Source: Portulaca oleracea | Taxonomy: Eukaryota > Streptophyta > Magnoliopsida > Caryophyllales > Portulacaceae | Length of the DNA: 64,000 nt | Assembly: GCA_029582165.1 (NCBI GenBank) | Contig: CM055871.1 | Location: 4,223,501-4,287,500 of the forward strand | Reading direction: 5' to 3' | Shown: positions 45,301-54,479 of the stretch, piece by piece | Numbering within the stretch: the first letter of the stretch is position 1 | How the letters are laid out: each line of letters begins with the position of its first letter | Notes under the pieces: generated by a model | Database searches by the model: none | Told to the model about the DNA's origin: nothing | Seen by the model: only the letters and a program-made list of their open reading frames with translations | Position numbers and translations under genes: made by a program

Positions 45301-47087
45301 ACTTCGATCCTACCCCTAGGCTCCGTTTGATCTTTGGAAAATGAAATGGAAAGAAAATTTTTATCTCTTCACTAATTTAGTATAAGATCCTCCATGTTCT
45401 CCACCAATCTATCCCTTGATTTTCTCTCCCCCCAATCCTACCATCTCATTTAGCTTATCATATTTCCATCTCACTTTCCTCTCAACTTTGGAAGGAAAAT
45501 GTTGATGGCAAAATCAATGTAGCTTTTCTATTATGTTTTTCATCTAACTCTTCTTCCTCCAACTTTTTAAAGTCAAGTTAAGGGAAAATAAATGATGTCT
45601 CAAAAATTTTTCTTTCCATCCTACTTTTCAAGGACCAAATAGGCTCCATTTGATTCTGGGAAAACTAGAATAAAAGAAGAAAAATTTTGAAATTTACGTG
45701 TTTCTTGATTTGGTTTAATGAAGTTGCAAGTAGAGTAGATGAAAACTAATATCATGGAATTTCAGTTGGGTTCACTAACAATATTTCCTTCCAAAATTAA
45801 GAGGAAACGGGAATTTTTTTTTTTTTTTACACGGGTAAGTTCGACCCATCCTACTAGGCCCCTATCTCAGGGCTTGCCTAGTAAGGCTTAGAGGGTCAGG
45901 GGGAGGGGGTAACGCAGGCCCAAGGCCTGGTTGAAATCCCTGCAGAATTCTATACAAAGAATTTTGCTAGTAATGGGACTCGATCCCACCACCTCCAAGC
46001 TGGAAGACAATCCACAATACCATGTGAGCCAAGCTAAAATGAAAAAAGTGGGGAGAGAAGTTTGGGGAGGCAGAAAATAATGGGAGAGATTGGATTGGAT
46101 TGGATAAGACGAAGGATCTTTTCAAACTAGGTTACTCAAGAGAGAGAAAGTTCTTTTCCATCTTTTCCTTGAATCAAACGGAGCATTACTATTTGAACGA
46201 TTTAGCAATGGGAAAAATTTGAATTCGGGTAAATTCGTGTTGGATAAATTTAAACAATGTCATAATTCAGAAGAGAAATTCATGTCCGAACCCGGTTTCA
46301 TTTCGGGTCGGACCGGATCGGATAATTCGGACGCATCTATAATCGGGTTCAAACAATAGAAAAAGAGAAATTTTATGTCTAGATATTCGGTCAATTTGAT
46401 TAATATCAACATTCGGACGAGAAATCTATGTTCAGACCCGATTTTTTACGGGTCGAACAACTCGGATATTTCGGGTCGGACAAAATTTTGCCAACTCTTG
46501 AAGGAAGGCCTTAATAAAGTGGTTAGGAAGAAATTTTCAACCTAATTCTGTCAACCAAAACCCTACCCAAGCGGAATCTTCTTGACCTGAAGATGACCCA
46601 ACTTGAATCTGACCTGAATGATCTAATTTTTAAGTTTCAGTTTGTACAGTTAATTAAATGTTATCATCAAGTTGATTTATGATTTTCAATACTTCCTACC
46701 CTTCTATTCCAAAACATAGGTAATCATGAAGCTTGCTCCAGAAAGAAAGAAATTTTTGTATTCAATATGTATGAATGATGAAGGCAATCTTGATATCACC
46801 AAGTTCTGCATGGCATTCTCCCCAATACTTGAAGAGAACCACAACTTTCTTGTAAGTTTGATTTTTGGAATTGAAGATTTATATTACTTGTAGAAATCTA
46901 CAGGATTTGACAGTAATACTTGTGGAACCATCTCAACTAAAGTTTAAACTAATAGATACATATCCAATGATGACTTCATACTTTAACACATTCTCTCACA
47001 AAAATTTTCTTTAGGCTTGAAATCTTGATGTTGTCATACATGTTGTTGCAGGCTGATGCTGGAGTTAATGATCTTAGATATTCATGA
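42354..47087 (+). CDS. Glycolipid transfer protein (GLTP domain), GLTP1-like
   Basis: Six exons join in phase with GT-AG borders: 42354-42471, 43506-43561, 43692-43822, 44768-44903, 46720-46851, 47052-47087. They encode 202 residues, the usual length of plant GLTP1-like proteins. The chain is one all-helical GLTP domain: TKPFLDLC near residue 28, then DKFGSSLSCVKADIASNIE (40-58), SKYLSDPSRY, FVWLNR, ENPEWSMAQACTESYNKTL, PWHGWM and KLAPERKKF. Headgroup-site residues Asp52, Asn56, Trp99 and His138 are present; the usual Lys/Arg four after Asn... is discussed in the findings (Met59). Relatives shuttle sphingolipids such as glucosylceramide between membranes in the cytosol. Introns 1, 3 and 4 carry MITEs and a SINE, yet no exon is damaged. 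The ATG matches the family start. Confidence 0.93.
42840..43372. mobile_element. Hairpin MITE in GLTP intron 1
   Basis: Inverted repeat of about 530 bp of the same family as 31225-31766. Shared pieces include AGACTAAGGTTAAAACTGAT with its inverse near 43145-43165, and the CCCTTGATTTTTAACGTTAA / TTAACATTGAAAACC ends. More diverged between arms than the 31-kb copy. Confidence 0.7.
43866..44137. mobile_element. CACTA-like fold-back MITE in GLTP intron 3
   Basis: The right end, read on the minus strand, starts CACTACTAAAAATATTTG, typical of CACTA termini. The left arm (TGTATTATTAACCAC...AACCAATTTAAAATAATGG) is its imperfect inverse but lacks the CACTA end. The arms contain CAACCATTTCATATTTTTT and its complement. 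Confidence 0.65.
44031..44663 (+). repeat. 317-bp tandem duplication in GLTP intron 3
   Basis: The units 44031-44347 and 44348-44663 differ at only about half a dozen positions by eye. Each carries the right half of the CACTA-like MITE and a hairpin (AAAGGTGTGGATATG with CATGTCCACACCTTT). The duplication joint falls at TCTCAT / AGAAAATC. Confidence 0.9.
44510..44709. mobile_element. Hairpin MITE with TGAGAAATAACTTCCCGTGA ends
   Basis: The left end TGAGAAATAACTTCCCGTGA (also present at 44193 in the first tandem unit) and the right end TCACGGGAAGTTATTTCTCA at 44690-44709 are perfect inverted repeats. Between them lies the hairpin shared by both tandem units. The right terminus exists only once, so the tandem duplication copied part of this element. 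Confidence 0.7.
44944..45198. mobile_element. Stowaway-like (Tc1/mariner) MITE in GLTP intron 4
   Basis: Ends CTCTCGGTGTTCCATATTAA and the complementary CTCCCTCAGTTCTATATTAA, flanked by TA on both sides (44942-44943 and 45199-45200). About 255 bp. Confidence 0.85.
45319..46187. mobile_element. Two adjoining Tourist-like MITEs in GLTP intron 4
   Basis: The first runs from GGCTCCGTTTGATCTTTGG (45319) to CAAGGACCAAATAGG (about 45642). The second starts GGCTCCATTTGATTCTGGG and ends CCTTGAATCAAACGGAGCA near 46187, flanked by CTA and TTA. Termini resemble those of the element at 22808-24041. The second is split by the SINE at 45814-46036. Confidence 0.7.
45814..46036 (-). mobile_element. tRNA-derived SINE
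   Basis: On the minus strand, a Pol III A-box-like TGGTATTGTGG (46022-46012) and a B box GGATCGAGTCCC (45986-45975) lie about 30 bases apart. A body with CTTACTAGGCAAGCCCTGAG follows, and it ends in a run of A (poly-T at 45814-45828 on the plus strand). Target duplications were not resolved. Confidence 0.75.
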
Positions 47088-47427
47088 AGAGTAACCAGCG
47101 CAAAAGAAATTGAATACATGCAGCATTTCTAACTGCCCGTATACTACTGTTTGTTCTTCTGGATCAAGCAGATTTTTGAGACATTTTTGCGATGCTAGAA
47201 GAATAGGTGTATAATCAGAGTTCATATACGAGTCAAGTCACGTGTTATAATTGTGCATAATCATGGCATTTTGAGTCAGATTGAAAGAAAGTTCCCTCAT
47301 ATTTGAGCAAACTTTGTAAAAATCCAAGCATGACAGTTTTGCAACTTTTATGATATGTTTGAATCAATTTTATTAAAATGCGTTCCATACTTCCATACTT
47401 CCACCCTTGAAATATTGTATAAAAGTC
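47088..47427 (+). other. 3' flank of the GLTP gene
   Basis: This 340-bp stretch before the first LTR should hold the 3' UTR and polyadenylation site. No other feature seen. Confidence 0.5.
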
Positions 47428-47664
47428 TGGAAGCGCCATAAAGGAGGGTTGATTAAGGTGGTTGGCTAAAATTGAGTCAATGCTACAAAACTTAACAGGC
47501 ATGTTATTCAATGTCCTTGGCACAACCAAGGACAAGGTGTAAAAACAAAATGTAAAAGACGAAAATTAAAGAAGACAATACACAAGGATTTTGTCAATGT
47601 TCACCTTTTCAAACAGAGCTACACCACAGAACCTAAGCTTCTCTTCACTTAGGATTTGAACTCC
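47428..47664 (-). repeat. Left piece of the outer Copia-like LTR
   Basis: It starts TGGAAGCGCCATAAAGGAGG and is homologous to the stub at 61592 (TGAAAGCACCCTAAAGGAGG). It is interrupted after 47664 by the SIRE-like element, and its continuation is 60216-61180. Joined length is about 1.2 kb. This is the 3' LTR of an element on the minus strand. Confidence 0.8.
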
Positions 47665-48545
47665 TGAAAGAACCCTAGAGGAGGGTGAATAGGGTTATGA
47701 AATTTTCTGCAAATATAGATCACTTATAAAGGACGTTAGTACCTTAATCTGTTCAGATTAAGGTTCAAGGCAATTCACAAATAAACTTCAAAATAAAGGA
47801 CAATAAGTAGTGAATGAATAACCTCCTTTATTTCAGTAAATCATAATGCGTTTGTAACAACCTAAGGTGAATGTCCTTAGGGTTACTGAGAACCAAGCGC
47901 CTTGCTAAGGACGCTTCACAATTTTTGGAAAAACACTTCACCAACACAGTTTTGGTGAAAACACAAATCGATCCTAACACCTTCAAGGATTCGATTACAG
48001 GAGCAAATCACAAATCTAAGTCCGTTAAGATTTTGATTTCACTCAAACACAAATTTCTCTCACACTCTTTTCTCTCTATTCGAAGGAAGAAAAAAACAGC
48101 AAAACCAGAGTACAATCTCTGTTTTGTACTCCCGATTTCTTCCGTGGAATCGTTGTATTCTTCAGTCTTGAATTCGTCTATTTAAACTGCTTTGTTGTGT
48201 CTTGTATCCGTTGAGAAAAGATTCTGCCTTTGCTTCAATTTTCATTTCCAATGGTATGAGATTTTCCTTCCTTTTCAGCGAGATATACTTTGAGTCTCCT
48301 TCTAATTCTCTTCACTGATTATTGCCTACAGAATAGAACATATAATCAATTAGTCTGATTAGAAAATAAGATAGGAGAATAGGATTCTTGCTTTAATGGA
48401 AGACTTCCCTTATTTGGTGTCTCTGTTTGTCTTTCACTTCAAAACTCCTCCAATTGTATAAATGTCCTTCAGGTTGGTTGACATAAATGCCCTTGAGGTG
48501 CAGTGAGTGAACGTCCTTTGCCTTGTTCTCAAGAGGGGTTCTAAA
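47665..48545 (-). repeat. 3' LTR of the SIRE-like element
   Basis: 881 bp, plus-strand ends TGAAAGAACCCTAG and GGGGTTCTAAA (terminal CA decayed to AA). The 104-codon plus-strand ORF inside (47871-48185) recurs at 59536-59850 in the other LTR and is non-coding LTR sequence. Confidence 0.92.
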
Positions 48546-48988
48546 ATCTCCTCCTTTTTGAGTGAAAGACAAAACTAGATACAAGCATAGTATGCACAAC
48601 GGATAATATAGCATATAAAGATCATTCATACAGGGACTTAGCAAAAGGTAGTTTAGATTGTCTTACAGACCCTGATGGAAAAGCAAAAAGAAAAGGACTA
48701 CCATACTATGCATAGATCATCTCCCCCTTTTTGACTTTCAAGCAAAAAGGAAACAGGAGGAATGTTTGGCATGCAAAACACAAAAAAAGGACAAAGGAAA
48801 ATCAATTTTTAAGACTGGGGATCAGCGGAGACGGGAGTAACAACTGCAGGAGGAGATGGTGGTTTTGGGGAGCCTGGAATAGCCTGGGTACCTGTTGGAG
48901 CAGTAGTTGTTAAGGTTGATGCTACCTCTACCAGTTCAATCCTTGCCTCGCAGAGGGCCTTGACCTCGTGTTGAAGGGCCTGAACCTC

Positions 48989-50005
48989 CTAGTGAAGGGC
49001 CTCGACAGCGGACAGAATGCCGGAGATCTGAACCTGCAGAGTGTTCGTAGCATCCTTCGCAGCAGCAGTAGAGCTAGAGGCCTCAACGGCCTTGACTTCA
49101 TCAAGATGAAGCCAGGAGCCATCCGGTTGATGTTGGTAGCCTAGATTAAGGAGGAGAGAAGCACTAATGGTGGGCAAGTTCAGAGAGGACTGATCGGTGT
49201 GGTTCAGAGGGATATTGCAGTGGCGAAAGATTTTAGTCAACAAGTTCCCATAGGGCAATGGGCCAGAGGGTGAGGTAGCAGCCTTTATAATGTGTCGAAT
49301 GACCATCTCACCAATATCCAGGTGACGGTCACGGAGGACGTTGAGAAGAAAAGAAGCACAGGCTTCATTCACAGTTTCCTTGTTTGTACCTCTCGGAAGG
49401 ATGGTACGGACAAGGGTGTAATAGAGAAAACGGGCTTCTGATTTCAGGCCAGTGTATTGAGAGGTTTTTTGTTCGGATGGTCGGGCAAAGTGATGACGAA
49501 GTTCTTGTTTAGGGTCAGAGGAAAGAGACAAAGATGGTTTGGTTGGATTGGGGTTGAGTTTCAGGATGCGTTCGATTTGGGAAGCGGTGAGAAGGATTTC
49601 GACTCCAGCAACTCTAGTTTTGACAGAGGGGCTTTTAGAGTTAGGAATTAGATTTGCATAGAATTCGAGAATGAGGGAGGGATAAATTACCGGGTCGCAG
49701 TCAAAGAATGTTGAGCATCCCATGTCTTTGAGTGTCGAGAAGAAGGGGAAGGCTTGAAGAAGGGAGGTGATGTCGACATTTTCACAACGCAGAATTTGAC
49801 GATTTTCCAAATGCTCCATGCGTTGCTCGAGAGAGAGTGAGGGAGTGGTGGGAGGTTGAGAAACAACAGCGAGAGCGGCGAATGAGGATGAGTGAGATTG
49901 TGAGGAGTTTGGAGGAGTGGGAGATGGTTTGCGAGAGCGTAGTCGTTTGGCTACACCTGCAGATGGGGATGGAGCGGTGGTTTTCTGGGCTGGCCGTTTC
50001 TTCAT
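48989..50005 (-). CDS. Extra ORF downstream of pol in the SIRE-like element
   Basis: An intact 338-codon frame in the position where SIRE-type elements carry an env-like gene. The first 65 residues are basic and rich in Ser, Pro and Thr (a KRLRSRKPSP stretch could act as a nuclear localisation signal). A central globular part follows with LILEFYANL, VKTRVAGVEILLTASQIERI and a helical FLLNVLRDRHLDIGEMVIRH segment. The C-terminus is Ala/Ser-rich and possibly coiled. The core resembles the so-called putative plant transposon protein domain found in many plant retroelements. I see no signal peptide or clear membrane anchor, so env function is not supported. Its ATG lies 14 bases from the nested Gypsy insertion at 50019, which separates it from pol. 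Confidence 0.75.
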   Translation of the reverse strand: MKKRPAQKTTAPSPSAGVAKRLRSRKPSPTPPNSSQSHSSSFAALAVVSQPPTTPSLSLEQRMEHLENRQILRCENVDITSLLQAFPFFSTLKDMGCSTFFDCDPVIYPSLILEFYANLIPNSKSPSVKTRVAGVEILLTASQIERILKLNPNPTKPSLSLSSDPKQELRHHFARPSEQKTSQYTGLKSEARFLYYTLVRTILPRGTNKETVNEACASFLLNVLRDRHLDIGEMVIRHIIKAATSPSGPLPYGNLLTKIFRHCNIPLNHTDQSSLNLPTISASLLLNLGYQHQPDGSWLHLDEVKAVEASSSTAAAKDATNTLQVQISGILSAVEALH

Positions 50006-50023
50006 AGTGGGGTGTTGATAAAG

Positions 50024-50350
50024 TGTTCGGTTGAAGTTTTTGTGGTTTTTAGTAAGGGTTGTCCGTCCACGAGGATGGGTATTTAGGCTTGATTTGGGAA
50101 ATCAGTTTGCGTAAGGAGTTTTTCAATGCGAAAAGCGGTAAATATTTAAGAATGCTATTAAACTAATCTAGACATGAATTCATAATAATCAAGAAAGCAT
50201 TAAAGATAATTTAACCTAACTATGAAAGCAATAAAAAGCAATAAAATACGAAAGCAATAAAAAGCAATGAAATACGAAAGCAATAAACTACAACTAATAC
50301 TGAAATTGGGAACAAGAAATTATACCTTCGATGAATTAATCTTCGCTTGA
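50024..50350 (-). repeat. 3' portion of a nested Gypsy-type LTR
   Basis: Homologous to 2491-2765 in the same orientation, starting TGTTCGGTTGAAG. TAAAG target duplication lies at 50019-50023 and 53934-53938. The homology breaks at about 50350 and resumes only at 53718. Confidence 0.8.
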
Positions 50351-50363
50351 ATCCTTTTCGGTT

Positions 50364-51056
50364 GTGGACAAAGACCGTTACAAGGCACAACCACCCACAC
50401 CGCTTCAAGCTGCGGCGGTGAAAATCACATTCAGGGATGCCCATCATAAGGAAAAATATGAGTTATATCAACGTCGGAAAATCTGTGCTCCCGACATCTA
50501 TGATGAGGCGACCGTGAACAAAGTCTATTGTGGGCCGAGTTTCGCATATATTATTCGAGTTTTGGGGTGGGACACCTTCATAAAAATTGATGACTCCATC
50601 TACGACCAACCAATTCTCGAGTTTTTAAGCTCATTGCAAGTTGAGGACGGCGGAAAACCAAGTGCGAAGTTTCGATATAGGGTGGACAACAAAGAAAGGA
50701 CTTGCACAGTACAAGAGCTATGTCGCGCATTAGGTTTACCGGAGGATGGGATGTTTTATGAAGAGGCCGCTCATTTTGATGAAGAAACTGCCATGAGGCG
50801 TTTGACTTGTTGGAGGAGGAAGCATCACCGTTCGCATGCTCATGACACCCTCTTCCATTGTCACAAGAATTCGAAGGCTCAGGATTTGTGCAACTTGGCA
50901 GTGTGAATTTTCCATAGGGTAGTCTCGAGTTCGGTTTTTGGGAGGGATGATGGAAGAGCTAATGTTAGGAGAGATGACCTTTTTATAATGTTCCACACTC
51001 TCCAAGGGCTAAGGGACACAAATTCCATTCTCAAGTGGGAATTTAGGGATTCTTAG
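50364..51056 (+). pseudogene. Athila ORF1-like fragment
   Basis: From about 50430 the plus frame resembles the Arabidopsis retrotransposon ORF-1 (ATHILA) family: ITFRDAHHKEKYELYQRRKI, ending FLSSLQ and TVQELCRALGLPEDG. After a TGA at 50904-50906 the same frame continues with SSSVFGRDDGRANVRRDDLF to a stop at 51056. The first residues come from LTR-like sequence. In Athila elements this ORF lies between pol and the 3' LTR. Confidence 0.75.
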
Positions 51057-52931
51057 TAATCCAATCCACGATTTTCTCGTTTGTTCGGGGGAGAATCAAG
51101 TCAAAGTAGAAGATTAGAAGAATTCGGTCATCAAAGGTATAATTTCCTTGCTTTCAATTGCTTTGCGATGCTAGTTTCCTTGATTGTTTTTAGTGCTATG
51201 TTTAGACCCAATTTTGTGTGTAAATAGCGCCCTAATTCTTAGGCTTTTGACTCGTTTCGTGTTCTAATTTCGTAACTTTTAATACGTTTCTGGTTATTTT
51301 GTAGATTTTGGAGTTTTTACTCAGAACGTGGTAAAAAGGGCCATTTTAGAGCCATTTCGGGAATCCCGAGGTTTCCGGGGTCTTGACCGGGTCAAAGGCG
51401 AAGTGAAGAAGGAGATCCAAGCCAACCGAGGAAGACCGCACCTGCGGTCCCATAGACAGCAACTACGGTGGTCGACCAAGGCTGGTCAAGGAAGCAAGTC
51501 ACCCGAGAGGGACCGCAGCTGCGGTCCCCTAAACCGCACCCGCGGTCTTGCGAAGGGAGAAATCAAGAGTCACCTAAGTTTCGGAGGACCGCACCTGCGG
51601 TCCCCTAGACCGCGCCTGCGGTCCCCTTCGGGAATCAGAAAAAACTGTTATACAAAGTGCTGTGTTTTGAGTAACTAACTTGAGTTGTACATATTCCTCT
51701 TGAACGATTAGGTTAGGGAGGCAACTTTCTATTGTAATTTCAACACTTTAGCTTTCAATTAGAGAGAGATTAGTGGGATTTCTTAGTGATTAGTGAGTAA
51801 TTACACTTGGTTTATTGCATTTGCTGTGAATTTTATTGGAATTCCATTGAAGTTCTGAAGATTTACCTTATTTTTGGAGCTTGGATTTCTTATTATTCTG
51901 GATCATCCTTCCATTGGCATCAAATTAATGAGCATTTCTTACCCTGACTCTCTTTAATTCATCTATTTACTCTACAATCTCTATTTTTGTTGTTTGCTGA
52001 TTGTTGTTACTAGATTGTTGTTTTGATTATCTATATTCTCTGTTTTAAGCATGAATAGTGAAGTTATTATTGTTGTTAGCATGTTAGTTAAGATGATTAG
52101 AGGCTAGAACCCATATGGGTTAGGGAGAAACTAAGGACGTGAATGGTTGATTTGGATTGGGTTAGCAATTTTAGGAGGTAATTCGTTGTGGAGTCAATTT
52201 CCTAATCCTATTCTTCCCTCAAGTGGGATGTATTCAAGATCGAAAGCTCTTGAATGCATCCAATACTTGTTGGAAGGTGGGAATTGGGATAGTTAACGCT
52301 CACCCACGAGAGTGGAAAGAGGTTAACTAGAGAGTCCCGTTCCTTTTACCCTCCGGGTCCGTGGAGGACTTGTAGGAAGTTAATCCGGATTGCCTTGAAA
52401 AAGGGAATCCGGTATATTTGTTTTAATAGGACTGTCATTTGATTCTATTGATTTATTGCTTCCTGATTGCGAAACCCTCGTCCTAATTACTGTTTGCATC
52501 CCGAAATCTCCCGATACCCATAGTTTCCGTCTTGACCGAACCTTAGTCGTGTTTGTGTCCTGTTTTGCGCAGTCCTTACCTGAAAACTTCTTATCGTCTA
52601 GTGATCCTTAAACCTTACCTAAAGCCAGACTGTTCTAGCCAAGGCCCCTAGCTCCTCGAGAAAGAACGATAAACAAAACCGGGGTACAAAAATCACGTTA
52701 CATGCTACTTGATTAATGTTTTCATGCTTACTTATTACTTACTTTTTATTGCTTTTTGGGTGTTGATTGTTATTACGCATACCTAGGTTAGATTGAATTG
52801 CTTACCTTTACTTTATTTATCGCTTTCTGTATCGGGAAAACCCTTGACAAACCAAAAATCCTAAGACATACGAGACACCCATCCCTGAGATCGACAATCC
52901 TTACTTTAACCACAAATTACGCAACCGAACA
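51057..52931 (+). repeat. Plus-oriented Athila-like LTR (left edge uncertain)
   Basis: It ends CGCAACCGAACA at 52931, directly before a tRNA-Asp primer-binding site. The first 100 bases are the inverse of the 2741-2860 region of the LTR at 2491-3775; the middle is diverged. At 51434-51623 five near-palindromes of the type GACCGCACCTGCGGTC occur within 190 bp. The exact start was not found. Confidence 0.6.
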
Positions 52932-52932
52932 A

Positions 52933-52950
52933 TGGCGCCGTTGCCGGGGA
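52933..52950 (+). promoter_or_regulatory. Primer-binding site, tRNA-Asp type
   Basis: TGGCGCCGTTGCCGGGGA matches the 3' end of plant tRNA-Asp and lies one base after the LTR end, followed by the TGGCGTTATTTGGGAG seen in Athila-type leaders. A mutated version is at 2471-2489. Confidence 0.9.
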
Positions 52951-53047
52951 TGGCGTTATTTGGGAGATTAGGTTATTGGTTTGTTTGTGCATAGTTTGAA
53001 TAGTTATTTGCTTTGATCGATTAGTGTTAAGTTAAAACCATTAAAAA

Positions 53048-53716
53048 TTGAAAATAGAAAAACCAACAAAAAGAGAAAAAGTGCATCAAACCATAGGATG
53101 GGTTCGTGTTCCGGAGACCAAAAGACTGGTTAGAGTAGAGACACCTTTAGTCGACTTGCCTAGAATGGGTGAGGAAGAACCGAGGGTGACCTTGAGCGAC
53201 CAGCTCTATCCTTCATACGACCCACCTCCATCATGTTTCGTGTTATCAGCCTTACCTCAAGGGGTTACCTTTGATCCCAGATAGTATCATACTTAGAATC
53301 TTCCTCTTTTTACTAGGACGGGGTTAGCACGGATATGGATAGCGAAATACAAGGAATACCTTAGTATGGTCACATCTCCAGGAGTTCCCTTAGATTATGT
53401 CTTGCTGAAGTACTTGCCCTTTGCCTTGCGTGATTCTGCCAAATGATGGATGTATAGTATTAAGCCTAGGTCGATAAATTCATGGGATAGCTTCTTGAAA
53501 GTGTTTATGAAAAGGTATTTCCCTAATTCTTTGGCGGTTCAGTTGAGAAATTCGATCTTGAAGTTTAGACAGGACAAGGGGGAGCCCTATTGGAAAGCCT
53601 TTGAGCGCTTTAAGAATCTTTTATCTCAATTCCCTCATCATGGTTTCGATCTAGTGAGATTGTGTCAAATAGTGTATGAGGGAGTGGATCTAGTGAGATT
53701 GCGTGACGATCAATAA
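53048..53716 (+). pseudogene. Athila/Gypsy gag N-terminal fragment
   Basis: One continuous plus frame with three internal stops (near 53282, 53294 and 53444). Recognisable gag motifs: LLKYLPFALRDSAK, MYSIKPRSINSWDSFLKVFM, KRYFPNSLAVQLRNSILKFR, GEPYWKAFERFKNLLSQFPH and HGFDLVRLCQIVYEGV. These match the retrotransposon gag domain of Athila/Tat elements. The homology stops at 53717, where minus-oriented LTR sequence resumes. Confidence 0.85.
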
Positions 53717-53717
53717 T

Positions 53718-53933
53718 AACCGTATTGACTCGCCCGAGTCTTCTTGCTGGTTCTTCATACTTCTTCTTTTCTCCATACTTGGTGAATTTTGCTCCGTTTT
53801 GGCTTGATTTTGGATAAATATCTTATTTCTCTATAAAACTAAGAAAATACTTTAACTAACAAATAAACCGGGGTTAGAACACGTGAAAACACCCTAATAA
53901 AGAGAAGAATTCGGCTCGGAACGAGACCGAACA
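53718..53933 (-). repeat. 5' portion of the nested Gypsy-type LTR
   Basis: Homologous to 3580-3775 and ends GGAACGAGACCGAACA at 53933, followed by TAAAG. With 50024-50350 it forms one LTR split by the Athila-like pieces. Confidence 0.8.
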
Positions 53934-54479
53934 TAAAGAAAGGGACTGGAGAGGAGGGAAGGAATGAGGAGTGGGGACCAGAGGGATTGTGACTGAGGTG
54001 GTGGGGTAAAAGGTGAAAGGTGAGGGGTTTTAATAGAGGTGGTGAGAATCGGAGGGGGGAAGGTTGAGGTTAGTAATTATGGAAGGAGGGAGTAACTAGG
54101 GAAAGTAGCATTGGGAAGGGTAAGTTGATGATTGACGGTTGGAAAGGGTAAATGGATGACTAATGGGATGTGACTGGGAAGGTGGAAGGTGTGAAGGAGA
54201 GAGAGAAGAATTTTGAAAACTTCGAAGTTGAGAGGGAAAACGTGTGTCTCTGGAAAAGGAGAAGATTTTTTCTAAAAAGGGAAAGAATATGACAATTTTG
54301 GAAAAGAGTTTAAAAAAACGGTTACACTTAACAGTTATGAATGAACTGCTAGTACAACCATATGCCAAGGTGTTGATGAAAAAAGTCTCAATGTGGTACC
54401 AAGACAAGATTGTCAAGGTCCTTGTATGAGCCTTTGAGTTTTAGAGCATACCTTGTGGTGGAGGTCCTTAGCTCCCCCT

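Noticed and set aside
47871..48185. 104-codon plus ORF repeated at 59536-59850
   Set aside because: It is in the two LTRs of the SIRE-like element, antisense to the element; its duplication reflects the LTR and is not a gene family.
50364..50906. 180-codon ORF as a host gene
   Set aside because: Core resembles Athila ORF1, starts in LTR sequence and continues after a stop; it is a retroelement fragment.
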